64,000 nt of DNA from Nonomuraea rubra (GTDB taxonomy: Bacteria; Actinomycetota; Actinomycetes; Streptosporangiales; Streptosporangiaceae), in contig NZ_JACHMI010000001.1 of NCBI RefSeq assembly GCF_014207985.1, forward strand, positions 10,771,001 to 10,835,000. The letters are read 5' to 3'. The translations under genes and the position numbers were made by a program. Positions within the stretch are counted from its first letter, which is position 1; each line of letters starts with the position of its first letter. Below are positions 26,293 to 35,491 of this stretch, one piece after another. Under the pieces are notes generated by a model, which was not told the DNA's origin, made no database searches, and saw nothing but the letters and a program-made list of their open reading frames with translations.

Positions 26293-27918
26293 ATGAAACG
26301 CTGGAGGACGCCGGCCACGCTGTTGCTGGCCGCGATGGTGATGCTGGCGTGCAGCGGCCAGCGACCGGTTGAACCGCAGTCCCAGTCCAGTGCACCGGCC
26401 GCGACGGGGCCGACGCAGGGCGGGCGCCTGGTCTACGCGCTCAGCGCGGACGCCAACGGGTTCAACCCGATCACCGACCAATTCGCGGCGCAGAGCTACA
26501 GCATGACCGGCACGATCATCGAGACCCTGGTGAGCGTGGACGCGGACGGCGCCTGGAAGCCGTACCTGGCCGAGTCGCTCACCCCCAACAAGAAGTACGA
26601 CGAATGGACGATCAAGGTCAGGTCGGGCATCTCCTTCTCCGACGGCATCTCCCTGACCGGTGACATCGTCAAGGCCAACCTCGAAGCGCAGAAGCGCTCC
26701 CCGCTGACGGCCGCGGCGATGATGCCGATCAAGTCGTTCGAGCTGGCCGACCCGATGACCGTCAAGGTCGTGCTGAACCAGCCGTGGGTGGCCTTCCCGT
26801 ACCTGCTGGCCGTGCAGACCGGCATGATCGTCCCGCCGGCCTCGCTCACCGACCCCAAGACGGCCAGCCTCAAGCCGGTCGGCACCGGGCCGTTCATCTT
26901 CAAGGAGTACGTGCCGGACAACCGCATGGTCGTCACCCGCAACCCGCGCTACTGGCGGCAGGGCCTGCCGTACCTGGACGAGATCGAGTTCCGGATCCTG
27001 CCCGACACCCAGACCCGCGCCCAGACCCTCGAAGCGGGCGGAGTGGACGCCATCGGCACCTCCCGTGACGAGGACCTGACCAAGTTCGGCGCCATGAAGG
27101 ACGCCTTCACCGTGCACCGGGCGCAGGGCATGGCCGTGGCCGAGTACATGTTCCTGCTCAACACCGCCGTGGCCCCGCTCGACGACGTACGGGTGCGCCG
27201 GGCCATGGCCCACGCCATGGACCGCGAGACCGCCATCAAGACCCTGCGCGGCGGCATGACCGAGCCCGCCGACGGCCCCTGGTCCAAGGACTCGCCCTGG
27301 TACGCCCCCGGCGGCTACCCCTCCTACGACCTGGCCAAGGCCACCGCCCTGGTCAAGGAGGTCGAGGCGGAGAAGGGCCCGATCAGCTTCGAGCTGATCT
27401 CCACCCCCGACCCGAACACCATGCAGGGTGTCGAGCTGGCCCAGGACATGTGGCGCAAGGCCGGCATCGAGGTGTCGATCAAGCAGGCCGACCAGGCCGA
27501 CCTGATCAACCGGGCCATCACCGGCCAGTTCTCGGCCACCGTGTGGACCCAGTTCTCCGCCCAGGACCCCGACGGCGAGTACGTCTGGATGCACCAGGCC
27601 TACGCCAAGCCCGTCGGCTCCATCTCGCTCAACATGACCAGGCTCAAGGACGACAAGCTGAGCGCCGCCCTGGACGCGGGCCGGATGAGCCCGGACGAGG
27701 CCACGCGCAAGCAGGCGTACGCGACCGTGCAGCAGCGGCTGCGCGACCAGGTGCCGTACGTGTTCATCGACCACCTCAACACCGGCGCCATCATCGCCAG
27801 GACCAAGGTGCGCGGCATCGGCGAGCACAAGCTGCCCGACGGTGAGAAGGGGCTGCCGCTGACCGGCTCACCCATCCCGTACCACCCGTTCGGCCAGCTC
27901 TGGGTCAGCGGCCAGTGA
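26293..27918 (+). CDS. ABC transporter substrate-binding lipoprotein, peptide/nickel type (family 5)
   Basis: 541 residues. The signal peptide ends in a lipobox (VMLACSG, Cys near residue 20). The mature domain begins GGRLVYALSADANGFNPITD, the usual family 5 solute-binding start, and continues with VKVVLNQPWVAFPYLLA and GTGPFIFKEYV, hallmarks of DppA/OppA/NikA-like proteins. ATG with GGGAGGAGG upstream. It delivers ligand to the permeases encoded immediately downstream (GTGA overlap). Ligands in this family range from peptides to metals, glycosides and antibiotics; the co-transcribed acyl-CoA dehydrogenase hints at a carboxylate or lipid-like compound. Confidence 0.88.
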   Translation: MKRWRTPATLLLAAMVMLACSGQRPVEPQSQSSAPAATGPTQGGRLVYALSADANGFNPITDQFAAQSYSMTGTIIETLVSVDADGAWKPYLAESLTPNKKYDEWTIKVRSGISFSDGISLTGDIVKANLEAQKRSPLTAAAMMPIKSFELADPMTVKVVLNQPWVAFPYLLAVQTGMIVPPASLTDPKTASLKPVGTGPFIFKEYVPDNRMVVTRNPRYWRQGLPYLDEIEFRILPDTQTRAQTLEAGGVDAIGTSRDEDLTKFGAMKDAFTVHRAQGMAVAEYMFLLNTAVAPLDDVRVRRAMAHAMDRETAIKTLRGGMTEPADGPWSKDSPWYAPGGYPSYDLAKATALVKEVEAEKGPISFELISTPDPNTMQGVELAQDMWRKAGIEVSIKQADQADLINRAITGQFSATVWTQFSAQDPDGEYVWMHQAYAKPVGSISLNMTRLKDDKLSAALDAGRMSPDEATRKQAYATVQQRLRDQVPYVFIDHLNTGAIIARTKVRGIGEHKLPDGEKGLPLTGSPIPYHPFGQLWVSGQ

Positions 27919-28853
27919 TCATCCTTCACCGGCTCGTCCGGCTCCTGGTGGTGCTGGTCGTGGTGACCTTCCTGTCGTTCGTGCTGCTCAACCTGCTGCC
28001 GGGTGACCCGGTCACGCAGATCCTGGGCCTGTCGGCGACAGAGGAGTCCCGCGCGCAGCTCCGCCAGGAGCTCGGGCTCGACCAGCCGCTGCTGGTGCGC
28101 TACCTCGACTGGCTGGGCGGCCTGGCCACCGGCGACTTCGGCACCTCGTACATCACGCGGATGCCCGTCGGCGCCGAGCTGGCCGAGCGGCTGCCCGTCA
28201 CGCTGGAGCTGCTGGTCGCCGCGCAGCTCGTGGCGCTCGGCCTGGCGGTCCCGGTCGGCGTGGCCGCGGCCCGCCGCGCCGGTCGCGCCCTCGACCAGGT
28301 GCTCACCGCGCTCAGCTTCGCGCTGCTGTCCACCCCCGTGTTCGTGCTCGGGGTGCTGCTCATCCTGCTGTTCGCGGTCACCTGGCAGGTGCTGCCCGCG
28401 ACCGGCTGGACCTCCATCTCGACCGACCTGGGCTGGAACCTCACCTCCGTGGTGCTGCCCGCGATCACGCTTGGGTGCGGGCAGTTCGCCGTGTACGCGC
28501 GGCTGCTGCGTACCGATCTGATCGCCACCCTCCAGGAGGACTACATCACGCTGGCGCGCGCCCGCGGCCTGTCACCGCGCCGCATCCTGTGGCGGCACGC
28601 GCTACGTCCCTCCGCGATCACCCTGATCACCGCCATCGGCCTCAACCTGGGCGCGCTCATCGGCGGCACCGTGATCATCGAGACCCTGTTCGGCCTGCCC
28701 GGCGTCGGGCGGCTCATCGTCGACTCCATCTTTTCCCGCGACTACCTGACGGTGCAGGGAGGCGTCGTGCTGATCTCGGTCGGCTACGTGGTCGTCAACT
28801 TCGCGGTGGACCTGGTGTACGCCGCCGTCGACCCCAGGATCCGTCGTGCGTAG
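27915..28853 (+). CDS. ABC transporter permease, DppB type
   Basis: 312-residue membrane protein with six helices; the first is LVRLLVVLVVVTFLSFVLLNLLPGDP, containing the LLPGDP motif usual for DppB/OppB. The EAA-type loop is EDYITLARARGLSPRRILWRHALRP, and the C-terminal ETLFGLPGVGRLIVDSIFSRDY is equally characteristic. The GTG start at 27915 shares bases with the stop of the binding protein gene. It pairs with the permease half of the following fusion protein. Confidence 0.9.
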   Translation: MIILHRLVRLLVVLVVVTFLSFVLLNLLPGDPVTQILGLSATEESRAQLRQELGLDQPLLVRYLDWLGGLATGDFGTSYITRMPVGAELAERLPVTLELLVAAQLVALGLAVPVGVAAARRAGRALDQVLTALSFALLSTPVFVLGVLLILLFAVTWQVLPATGWTSISTDLGWNLTSVVLPAITLGCGQFAVYARLLRTDLIATLQEDYITLARARGLSPRRILWRHALRPSAITLITAIGLNLGALIGGTVIIETLFGLPGVGRLIVDSIFSRDYLTVQGGVVLISVGYVVVNFAVDLVYAAVDPRIRRA

Positions 28854-30750
28854 GCGGCTGCGTCGATCTCTGGGGTTCGGGGTCTGGCTGGCCGCCGGCT
28901 GGATCGGGCTGGTGCTGCTCGCCGCGCTGCTGGCCGACTTCCTGCCGTTCGCCCGCTACGACGAGACGCTCGCCGGGCCGCCGCAGTCGGGGCCCAGCGC
29001 CGCGCACCCGTTCGGCACCGACGGGCTCGGCCGCGACGTGCTCAGCCGGGTCGTGTACGGCGCCCGCGTCTCCCTCGGCGTCGGCATCGGCGCCGTGCTC
29101 CTCGGCCTGGGCATCGGCGCGCCGCTCGGCATCCTGGCCGGCTACCGGCGCAAGGCCGCGGACGCGGTCATCATGGCGGTCAACGACGTGGCGCAGGCGT
29201 TCCCCGCGCTGGTGTTCGCGCTGGCCGTGGTGGCCTTCGCCGGGGCGAACCTGCGCAACGTGCTGATCGTCCTCGGCGTGCTCGGGGTGCCGTCCTGGGT
29301 CCGCCTCATCAGAGGCGCCACCCTCACCTTCGCCGAGCGCGAGTTCGTGCTGGCCGCGCGCGTGCTCGGCACCCGCGACCGACGCATCCTGTGGCGCGAG
29401 ATCATGCCGAACGTGGCGGTCCCCGCCGCCTCGTACGCCTTCATCGGGATGGCCGTGGTCGTGGTCGCCGAGGGCAGCCTGGCCTTCCTCGGCCTGTCCG
29501 TCCAGGCGCCCACCCCCACCTGGGGCGGGCTGATCAACGAGGGCCGCACGCTCATGGAGACCGCGCCGCACGTCGTGCTGGCCCCCTCGGTCGTCATGTT
29601 CCTGACCGTGCTCTCGTTCAACCTGGTGGGCGACCGGCTGCGGGCGCTGACCGACGTGCGCGAGATCGGCCTGGAGCCCGTACGGCAGAAGAGCGCCGTC
29701 GCGATGCCCACCGCCACCCACCCCATCCGCGACACCCTCCTCCAGGCCGAGGAGCTGCGCACGCACTTCGTCACGCCGCGCGGCGTCGTCAAGGCCGTGG
29801 ACGGTGTCTCCTTCACCCTCGACCGCGGCCGCACCCTGGCCATCGTCGGCGAGTCGGGGTCGGGCAAGTCCATGCTGATCCGCTCCATCCTGGGCCTGCT
29901 GCCCGGCACCTCGGTCCGGGGCGGCCACGTGTACCTGTCCGGCGACGACCTGACCACCTACGGCCCCGCCGAGATGCGCGCGGTTCTGGGCCGCCGGCTC
30001 GGCACGGTGTTCCAGGACCCGATGACCGCGCTGAACCCCGTCCGCACGATCGGCACCCAGGTGATGGAGCCGCTGCGGGTGCACCTGCGCATGAGCCGCA
30101 GGCAGGCCCGCGCCGAGGCCGCCGCCCTGCTCGCCTCCGTCGGCATCCCCGACCCCGCGCGCACGCTGCGCCGCTACCCGCACCAGCTCTCCGGCGGGAT
30201 GCGGCAGCGGGTGACGATCGCGATGGCGCTGTCGTGCCGGCCCGACGTGCTGTTCGCCGACGAGCCCACCACCGCGCTCGACGTGACCATCCAGGACCAG
30301 GTGCTGCGGCTGCTGCACCGGCTGCGCGAGGAGCGCGACATGGCCGTGGTGCTGGTCAGCCACGACCTGTCGGTGGTCGCCCAGTGGGCGGACGAGGTGA
30401 TCGTCATGTACGCCGGGAAGGTGGTGGAGCGGGGGCCCGCCGGGGAGGTGTTCGCCCGGCCGCGGATGCCGTACACCGAGTCGCTGCTCCAGGCCGCGCC
30501 CCGGCTCACCGACCCGGTGCACCACCGGCTCCGCGTCATCCCCGGCCGGCCGCCTGACCTGGCGCACCTGCCGGCGGGATGCGCGTTCCGGGCGCGGTGC
30601 CCGTACGCGCAGGAGCGGTGCGAGCTGGAGGCGCCGCCCCTGTTCGAGGACGGCCCGCACCACCACCAGTACGCCTGCTGGTACCCCCGACAGACCCACG
30701 GCGGCGAGCCGGCGGACGCCGAGTCAGGAGTTGAGAGCCGTGGCCGGTAG
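28846..30750 (+). CDS. Fused DppC-type permease and DppD-type ATPase
   Basis: 634 residues in one uninterrupted frame. Residues 1-270 form a DppC-like permease: HPFGTDGLGRDVLSRVVYGAR motif, EAA loop REFVLAARVLGTRDRRILWREIMP, and FLGLSVQAPTPTWGGLINEG. Residues about 297-634 form an ATPase: Walker A GESGSGKS (335-342), LSGGMRQRV signature, VLFADEPTTALD Walker B, SHDLSV H-loop, and the C-terminal oligopeptide-type Cys-rich motif (CAFRARCPYAQERCE). GTG start overlapping the previous stop by 8 bases. Such fusions are known in actinobacteria. An internal ATG at 29704 could in principle give free ATPase. Confidence 0.88.
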   Translation: MRRRLRRSLGFGVWLAAGWIGLVLLAALLADFLPFARYDETLAGPPQSGPSAAHPFGTDGLGRDVLSRVVYGARVSLGVGIGAVLLGLGIGAPLGILAGYRRKAADAVIMAVNDVAQAFPALVFALAVVAFAGANLRNVLIVLGVLGVPSWVRLIRGATLTFAEREFVLAARVLGTRDRRILWREIMPNVAVPAASYAFIGMAVVVVAEGSLAFLGLSVQAPTPTWGGLINEGRTLMETAPHVVLAPSVVMFLTVLSFNLVGDRLRALTDVREIGLEPVRQKSAVAMPTATHPIRDTLLQAEELRTHFVTPRGVVKAVDGVSFTLDRGRTLAIVGESGSGKSMLIRSILGLLPGTSVRGGHVYLSGDDLTTYGPAEMRAVLGRRLGTVFQDPMTALNPVRTIGTQVMEPLRVHLRMSRRQARAEAAALLASVGIPDPARTLRRYPHQLSGGMRQRVTIAMALSCRPDVLFADEPTTALDVTIQDQVLRLLHRLREERDMAVVLVSHDLSVVAQWADEVIVMYAGKVVERGPAGEVFARPRMPYTESLLQAAPRLTDPVHHRLRVIPGRPPDLAHLPAGCAFRARCPYAQERCELEAPPLFEDGPHHHQYACWYPRQTHGGEPADAESGVESRGR

Positions 30751-31720
30751 CGGAAACGCGCACCTGCGCCCCCGTGACGAGGTACTGCTGCGGGTGGAGG
30801 ATCTGGTCGTGGAGTTCCCCGCTGGACGGGGCCGCACCGTGAGTGCGGTCGCAGGAGTGAGCTTCGACCTGGCGCGCGGCGAGACGCTCGGCATCGTCGG
30901 CGAGTCGGGCTGCGGCAAGTCCAGCGCCGCCCGCGCGCTCGTCCAGCTCCCGCCGCCCCGCTCGGGCTCGGTCCGGCTGGACGGCCTGGAGCTGACCGCC
31001 CTGCGTGGCGAGGCGCTGCGGATGACCCGCCGGCGCCTCCAGATGATCTTCCAGGACCCCATCTCCTCGCTCAACCCCCGCCGCCGCGTCCGCGACATCG
31101 TCGGCGAGGGCCCGCGCGTGTGGCACCTGCCCGGCGACCGCGTGGACGAGGTCCTGGAAGCGGTCGGCCTCGACCCGGCGACGGCGGCCGAGCGCAGGCC
31201 GCACGAGTTCTCCGGCGGGCAGTGCCAGCGCATCTCCATCGCCAGGGCCCTGATCCTGGACCCGGAGGTGGTGATCTGCGACGAGCCGGTGTCGGCGCTG
31301 GACGTCTCGGTGCAGGCCCAGATCCTCGGCCTGCTGGAGGACCTCAAGGCCCGCTACCGGCTCACCCTCGTCTTCATCGCCCACGACCTGGCCGTGGTGA
31401 AGAACGTCAGCGACCGCATCATGGTGATGTACCTGGGCAAGGTGTGCGAGCTGGCGCCGAGCGCCGACCTGATCAGCCGCCCGGCGCACCCGTACACCCG
31501 GGCCCTGATCGCCTCCGTCCCCGGCGGCGGCGGTCTCGACCTGCCGCCCGCCGACACGTTGATCAGCGGCGAGCCTCCGTCGCCCGTCGACCCGCCCTCC
31601 GGGTGCCGCTTCCGTACGCGGTGCCCGCGCGCGGCGGCGAGATGCGCGGAGGAGGAGCCGCAAATCCGGCAGATCGGCGACGACCACTGGCTCGCCTGCC
31701 ATTTTCCCGTTAAGGAGTAG
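30740..31720 (+). CDS. ABC transporter ATP-binding protein, DppF type
   Basis: 326 residues from the GTG at 30740, which has CAGGAG 9 bases upstream and overlaps the preceding stop by 11 bases. Walker A is GESGCGKSS, the signature FSGGQCQRISIARAL, Walker B VVICDEPVSALD and the H-loop IAHDLAV. The C-terminal RFRTRCPRAAARC Cys pattern is that of the oligopeptide ATPase family, where it can bind an iron-sulfur cluster. Second ATPase of the TetR-controlled importer, pairing with the ATPase half of the fusion protein. Confidence 0.9.
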   Translation: MAGSGNAHLRPRDEVLLRVEDLVVEFPAGRGRTVSAVAGVSFDLARGETLGIVGESGCGKSSAARALVQLPPPRSGSVRLDGLELTALRGEALRMTRRRLQMIFQDPISSLNPRRRVRDIVGEGPRVWHLPGDRVDEVLEAVGLDPATAAERRPHEFSGGQCQRISIARALILDPEVVICDEPVSALDVSVQAQILGLLEDLKARYRLTLVFIAHDLAVVKNVSDRIMVMYLGKVCELAPSADLISRPAHPYTRALIASVPGGGGLDLPPADTLISGEPPSPVDPPSGCRFRTRCPRAAARCAEEEPQIRQIGDDHWLACHFPVKE

Positions 31721-31728
31721 AACCAGAT

Positions 31729-32952
31729 ATGGCCATCGATTTCACCCTCGCCCCCGAGCACGAGGAGATCCGCAAGCGGGTCCGCGCCTTCATCCAGGGC
31801 ACGGTCATGCCCGCCATGGAGGACTTGAAGGAGGGCGACCGCGACGAGTACCTCCGCACGATCTTCCGCCTCCGTTCCCTGGCCAAGTCGGAGGGATTGT
31901 GGCTGCCCCACATGCCGAAGGAGTGGGGCGGCATGGGCCTGGGCCATGTGGAGCTGGCGATGGTGCAGTCGGAGTCGGCCAAGACCCGCATCGGGCCGTG
32001 GGTGCTCAACTGCCAGGCCCCGGACGAGGGCAACATGCACACCCTCCTGCACTGGGCCACCGACGAGCAGAAGGAGAAGTACCTGCGCCCGCTGCTCGAC
32101 GGCGTGCAGATGTCCTGCTTCGCCATGACGGAGCCGGAGGTGGCCGGGTCGGACCCCACACTGATCCGCACGCACGCCGTCCAGGACGGCGACGAGTGGG
32201 TCATCAACGGCCACAAGTGGTTCATCTCCAACGCCCGCCGGGCGAACTTCGCCATCCTCATCGCCCGCACCGAGCAGGACGTGCCGGAGGGCTCGCGCGG
32301 CGCCAACACCGCCTTCCTGGTGGACCTGCCCAACCCGGGCTGGAACGACGTGCGCGAGGTGGAGACCATGCACGGCTCCACCGGCCACAGCGAGATCGTC
32401 ATCAAGGACCTGCGCGTGCCGGACAGCGCGATCCTCGGCGGCCGCGGCAACGGCCACCGCCTCGGCCAGTACCGCCTCGGCCCCGCCCGGCTGGCCCACT
32501 GCATGCGCTGGATCTCGCAGGCGGAGACGGCCCTGGACATGATGGTCGACCGGGCGCTCAAGCGGTACAGCCACGGCTCGCTGCTGGCCGAGAAGCAGGG
32601 CATCCAGTGGCTGATCGCCGACTCGGCGATGGAGCTGTACCAGTGCAAGCTGATGGTCCTGCACGCCGCCAGCAAGATCGACAAGGGCGAGGACTTCCGT
32701 ACGGAGGTGTCGATGGCCAAGCACTTCGTGGCCAACAGCCTCAACCGGATCATCGACCGGGCGATCCAGGTGCACGGGGCGCTCGGGTACTCGACGGACA
32801 CGCCGCTGGCGAACATGTTCCAGCACGCCCGGTGGGCGCGGTTCGCGGACGGGGCGGACGAGATCCACCAGATGCGGATCGCCGAGCGCACGATCGCCGC
32901 CTATCAGGCGACCGGCTCCACCAGCTCCGCGACCGGCGGCCTGCCCATCTGA
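31729..32952 (+). CDS. Acyl-CoA dehydrogenase family protein
   Basis: 407 residues with an N-terminal helical domain (FTLAPEHEEIRKRVRAFIQ), the FAD-binding beta domain (CFAMTEPEVAGSDPTLIRT), and the C-terminal helical bundle ending in IQVHGALGYSTDTPLANMFQHARW. This arrangement fits the ACAD10/11-like branch that acts on branched or 4-hydroxy-acyl-CoAs. AAGGAG upstream; it starts 8 bases after the ATPase stop, so it is the last gene of the importer operon. It implies that the imported compound is activated to a CoA thioester and oxidised, although a CoA ligase is not encoded here. Confidence 0.88.
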   Translation: MAIDFTLAPEHEEIRKRVRAFIQGTVMPAMEDLKEGDRDEYLRTIFRLRSLAKSEGLWLPHMPKEWGGMGLGHVELAMVQSESAKTRIGPWVLNCQAPDEGNMHTLLHWATDEQKEKYLRPLLDGVQMSCFAMTEPEVAGSDPTLIRTHAVQDGDEWVINGHKWFISNARRANFAILIARTEQDVPEGSRGANTAFLVDLPNPGWNDVREVETMHGSTGHSEIVIKDLRVPDSAILGGRGNGHRLGQYRLGPARLAHCMRWISQAETALDMMVDRALKRYSHGSLLAEKQGIQWLIADSAMELYQCKLMVLHAASKIDKGEDFRTEVSMAKHFVANSLNRIIDRAIQVHGALGYSTDTPLANMFQHARWARFADGADEIHQMRIAERTIAAYQATGSTSSATGGLPI

Positions 32953-33169
32953 CACGCCCGAGCCCGCAGCGCCCGGGAACGCTCCGGCCGGTCCCTGGAC
33001 GCTGCGGGGCCCGTCTTCCCCGTCACGGCCGTTACGCCTGGGCGTCCGTACTGCCGTCGCCCCGTTGAACGTCCGCCGTGGACGCTCACGCCGTGGCCCG
33101 TCGCGCCACCGCCCGGTACAGCGGTTCGTCGCCGACAACGAGTGCGGTAGGTCACACCTCGCCTGACGG

Positions 33170-33769
33170 TCAGACGGACACCCGGGGGGCCGGCAGCGGC
33201 ATGATCTCGCGCTCGTAGTAGGGCCGGAGCTCCTCCCCCCGCTCGAACAGCTTGTCCAGCTCCCCCTGGCAAGCAGTGATCACTTCCCGGTCGTCGATCC
33301 GCCGCGCCCCGCTGTGCGTCCCCGACTCGTCGTACGTCACCTCGTACATCGCCACCGTCCCGAGCACGACCAGCTCCGGCAACCGCCGCCCCACCTCGAT
33401 CTCGGCCACCTCGCCCGCGTCCAGCACCCGCACCTGCTCGACGGACGCGACCCGCAGCGCCAGCAGGTGCATCTCCCACTGCAGGTACGGCGTGACCGGC
33501 TGCTCGACGATCCTGATCCGCCGCCGCCTGAGCCGTTTGGCCGGACGCCCGCGCTCCCGCGTCTCCCCGCCCCCGTCGTCGACCAGCTTGAGCGATCGGT
33601 CCCAGTCGCCCTCCACCATCGCGACCCAGCCCGGCCGGTCCCGGAAGCTCTGCCGCCGTTCGAGCTTCCAGAACACGTCGTCGAGCCGGCGGAAGTTCGG
33701 CCAGAAGTCGTCGAGATACTCATCCGCACTCAGCATGACGCCCGGTATCTCATGAATGCGCTCAAGCAC
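33170..33769 (-). CDS. DUF6879 family protein
   Basis: 199 residues, soluble. The start ADEYLDDFWPNFRRLDDVFWKLERRQSF, the central RRIRIVEQPVTPYLQWEMHLLALRVASVEQVRVLD and the closing segment match DUF6879. These proteins are abundant in actinomycetes and commonly sit next to XRE-type regulators. GTG start at 33769; an ATG 33 bases later is a second option. It lies 77 bases downstream of an XRE/cupin regulator on the same strand, so the two may be co-transcribed. The molecular role is unknown. Confidence 0.78.
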   Translation of the reverse strand: MLERIHEIPGVMLSADEYLDDFWPNFRRLDDVFWKLERRQSFRDRPGWVAMVEGDWDRSLKLVDDGGGETRERGRPAKRLRRRRIRIVEQPVTPYLQWEMHLLALRVASVEQVRVLDAGEVAEIEVGRRLPELVVLGTVAMYEVTYDESGTHSGARRIDDREVITACQGELDKLFERGEELRPYYEREIMPLPAPRVSV

Positions 33770-33846
33770 AATCCCTGCCTATCACCAGGAAGCCTCCTTG
33801 AGTCGAGTTTCCCCAGGTCAGCGCGGGCGATTCTGCTCCAATCCCA

Positions 33847-34434
33847 TCATTTCCCCGCACGCGGGCGAGGCTTGGCCCGTACGTGCACGCGCTCGCCCTG
33901 CCGGCCGAAGAGATTGAGCACCTCCACCGGAGCGCTCCCGGCGGGCCCGAACCAGTGCGGCAGCCGGGTGTCGAACTCCGCGGCCTCACCCGGCCCCAGG
34001 ATCAGGTCGTGGTCGGCCACGACGAGCCGTACGCGCCCCGAGAGCACGTACATCCACTCGTAGCCCTCGTGCGTGATCGGCCGCGGCTCGTTCTGCTCGG
34101 CGGGAATGATCGACTTCCACGCCTGCAGCGGCCCGGGCTGGGTGGTCAGGGGGATCACGGTCCGGCCGTTGCGGACCACGGGCTTGCAGCGGACGCGCGG
34201 GTCGCCGACGTCCGGCGCGCCGACCAGCTCGTCGAGCGGCACCTGGTGCGCCTGCGCGATCGGCAGGAGGAGCTCCAGGCTGGGCCGGCGCTGCCCCGAC
34301 TCCAGCCGCGAGAGCGTGCTCTTGCTGATGCCGGTGGCCTCGGACAGCGCCGACAGGCTCACCTCACGCTGCGTACGGATCCGCCTGAGCCGCGGGCCGA
34401 CCTGGGCCAGCGTCTCCTCCAAGGTCGTGCTCAT
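33847..34434 (-). CDS. XRE family transcriptional regulator with C-terminal cupin domain
   Basis: 195 residues from the ATG at 34434, which has GGAGGGG just upstream; the longer frame runs through the operator and is rejected. An N-terminal helix-turn-helix (VSLSALSEATGISKSTLSRLESGQRRPSLELL, residues about 25-56) is joined to a C-terminal small beta-barrel cupin (HEGYEWMYVLSGRVRLVV, GEAAEFDTRLPHWFGP) likely to bind a small effector. It is divergent from a flavin oxidoreductase and an MFS pump, with an inverted repeat between, so it most likely represses both sides. Confidence 0.88.
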   Translation of the reverse strand: MSTTLEETLAQVGPRLRRIRTQREVSLSALSEATGISKSTLSRLESGQRRPSLELLLPIAQAHQVPLDELVGAPDVGDPRVRCKPVVRNGRTVIPLTTQPGPLQAWKSIIPAEQNEPRPITHEGYEWMYVLSGRVRLVVADHDLILGPGEAAEFDTRLPHWFGPAGSAPVEVLNLFGRQGERVHVRAKPRPRAGK

Positions 34435-34456
34435 GATCCCCTCCACTGTTGCAGAA

Positions 34457-34476
34457 ATGGCAACGATAGTTGTCAT
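34457..34476. promoter_or_regulatory. Inverted repeat between XRE/cupin regulator and oxidoreductase
   Basis: ATGGCAAC (34457-34464), GATA spacer, GTTGTCAT (34469-34476): seven of eight positions are symmetric. It lies 23 bases from the regulator start and 44 bases from the oxidoreductase start, the position expected for the operator of the divergent pair. Confidence 0.6.
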
Positions 34477-34519
34477 TCAAGCACCGGCGGCAGCACCATC
34501 GGCGCCGGAGGTGATCGCC

Positions 34520-35491
34520 GTGAATGAGGCGACGAACAGACATGACGTGGTGATCGTGGGCGCCGGGGCCGCCGGCCTGAACGCGGCCCTGCTCCTGGGA
34601 CGCGCGCGACGCAGGGTCGCCGTGATCGACGCCGGGGAGCCCCGCAACGCCCCGGCCGCGCACATGCACGGCTTCCTGTCCCGCGACGGCCTGCCCCCGG
34701 CCGAACTGCTGGAGCTGGGACGCGCCGAGATCGCCCGGTACGGTGTACAGCTCGTCCGAGGCCGGGTCGAGCGGATCGACCACGGCTTCACCGTCCGCCT
34801 CGCGGACGGGCAGGTGCTCGACGCCCGCCGCATCCTGGTGGCGACCGGCCTGCGCGACGAGCTGCCCGGCATCCCCGGGATCCGCGAGCGGTGGGGCCGG
34901 GACGTGCTGCACTGCCCCTACTGCCACGGCTACGAGGTTCGCGACCAGCCTCTGGCCGTGCTCGGCACGCATCCGGGGGCGGTGCACCAGGCGCTGCTGC
35001 TGCGCCAGTGGAGCGACGACGTGCTGTTCCTGCGGCACGCGCTGGACCTGGCGGCGGAGGATCGGGAACGCCTGGAGTGCCACGGCGTTCGTGTCGTCGA
35101 GGGCGCGGTCGCCCGCCTCGCCGTCGAGGGCGACCGGCTGCGCGGCATCGAGCTCGCCGACGGCCGCGCCATCCCGCGCGCGGCCGCCTTCCTCTTCCCG
35201 CGCATGACGCCGCGGGACGAGCTGCTGACCGGCCTCGGCTGCGCCGGGGAGGACGGCTGGATCGTCACCGATCGCACCGGCCGTACCAGCGTGTCGGGCG
35301 TCTGGGCGGCCGGGAACGTCGTCGATCCGCGCGCCCAGGTGATCACCGCGGCCGGGATGGGGTCGGCCGCCGCGTTCGCCATCAACGGCGACCTGACGGA
35401 GGAGGACGTGCGCCTCTCCGTCGAGCGGCACAGACCCGAGCAGGACGCACCTTCCGCCGAGCGACACGTCCTGGAGGGTGAGGGCCGGTGA
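34520..35491 (+). CDS. NAD(P)/FAD-dependent oxidoreductase, thioredoxin-reductase-like
   Basis: 323 residues from the GTG at 34520 (GGAGGTGA 7 bases upstream). FAD-binding VIVGAGAAGLNAALLLGRAR is at the N-terminus, and VWAAGNVVDPRAQVITAAGMGSAAA near the end is the second FAD motif. The redox-site region reads HCPYCHGYEV, a CPYC motif like thioredoxin reductases, so a disulfide redox centre is plausible. The NADPH-binding half is less typical (LGTHPGAVHQALLL). Actinobacterial relatives act in natural-product dithiol oxidation or general detoxification. It is co-transcribed with an MFS transporter (GTGA overlap). Confidence 0.82.
   Translation: MNEATNRHDVVIVGAGAAGLNAALLLGRARRRVAVIDAGEPRNAPAAHMHGFLSRDGLPPAELLELGRAEIARYGVQLVRGRVERIDHGFTVRLADGQVLDARRILVATGLRDELPGIPGIRERWGRDVLHCPYCHGYEVRDQPLAVLGTHPGAVHQALLLRQWSDDVLFLRHALDLAAEDRERLECHGVRVVEGAVARLAVEGDRLRGIELADGRAIPRAAAFLFPRMTPRDELLTGLGCAGEDGWIVTDRTGRTSVSGVWAAGNVVDPRAQVITAAGMGSAAAFAINGDLTEEDVRLSVERHRPEQDAPSAERHVLEGEGR

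Noticed and set aside
28795..30699. A 634-residue open frame antisense to the fused permease-ATPase gene
   Set aside because: His/Gly/Arg/Val-rich low-complexity product with no domain. It mirrors the high third-position GC of the real gene on the other strand. Similar long antisense frames (for example 20295-22535 and 23341-25368) were rejected for the same reason.
29704..30750. Splitting the fused permease-ATPase into two genes at the internal ATG
   Set aside because: There is no stop codon or convincing ribosome binding site between the domains, and such fusions are known in actinobacteria.
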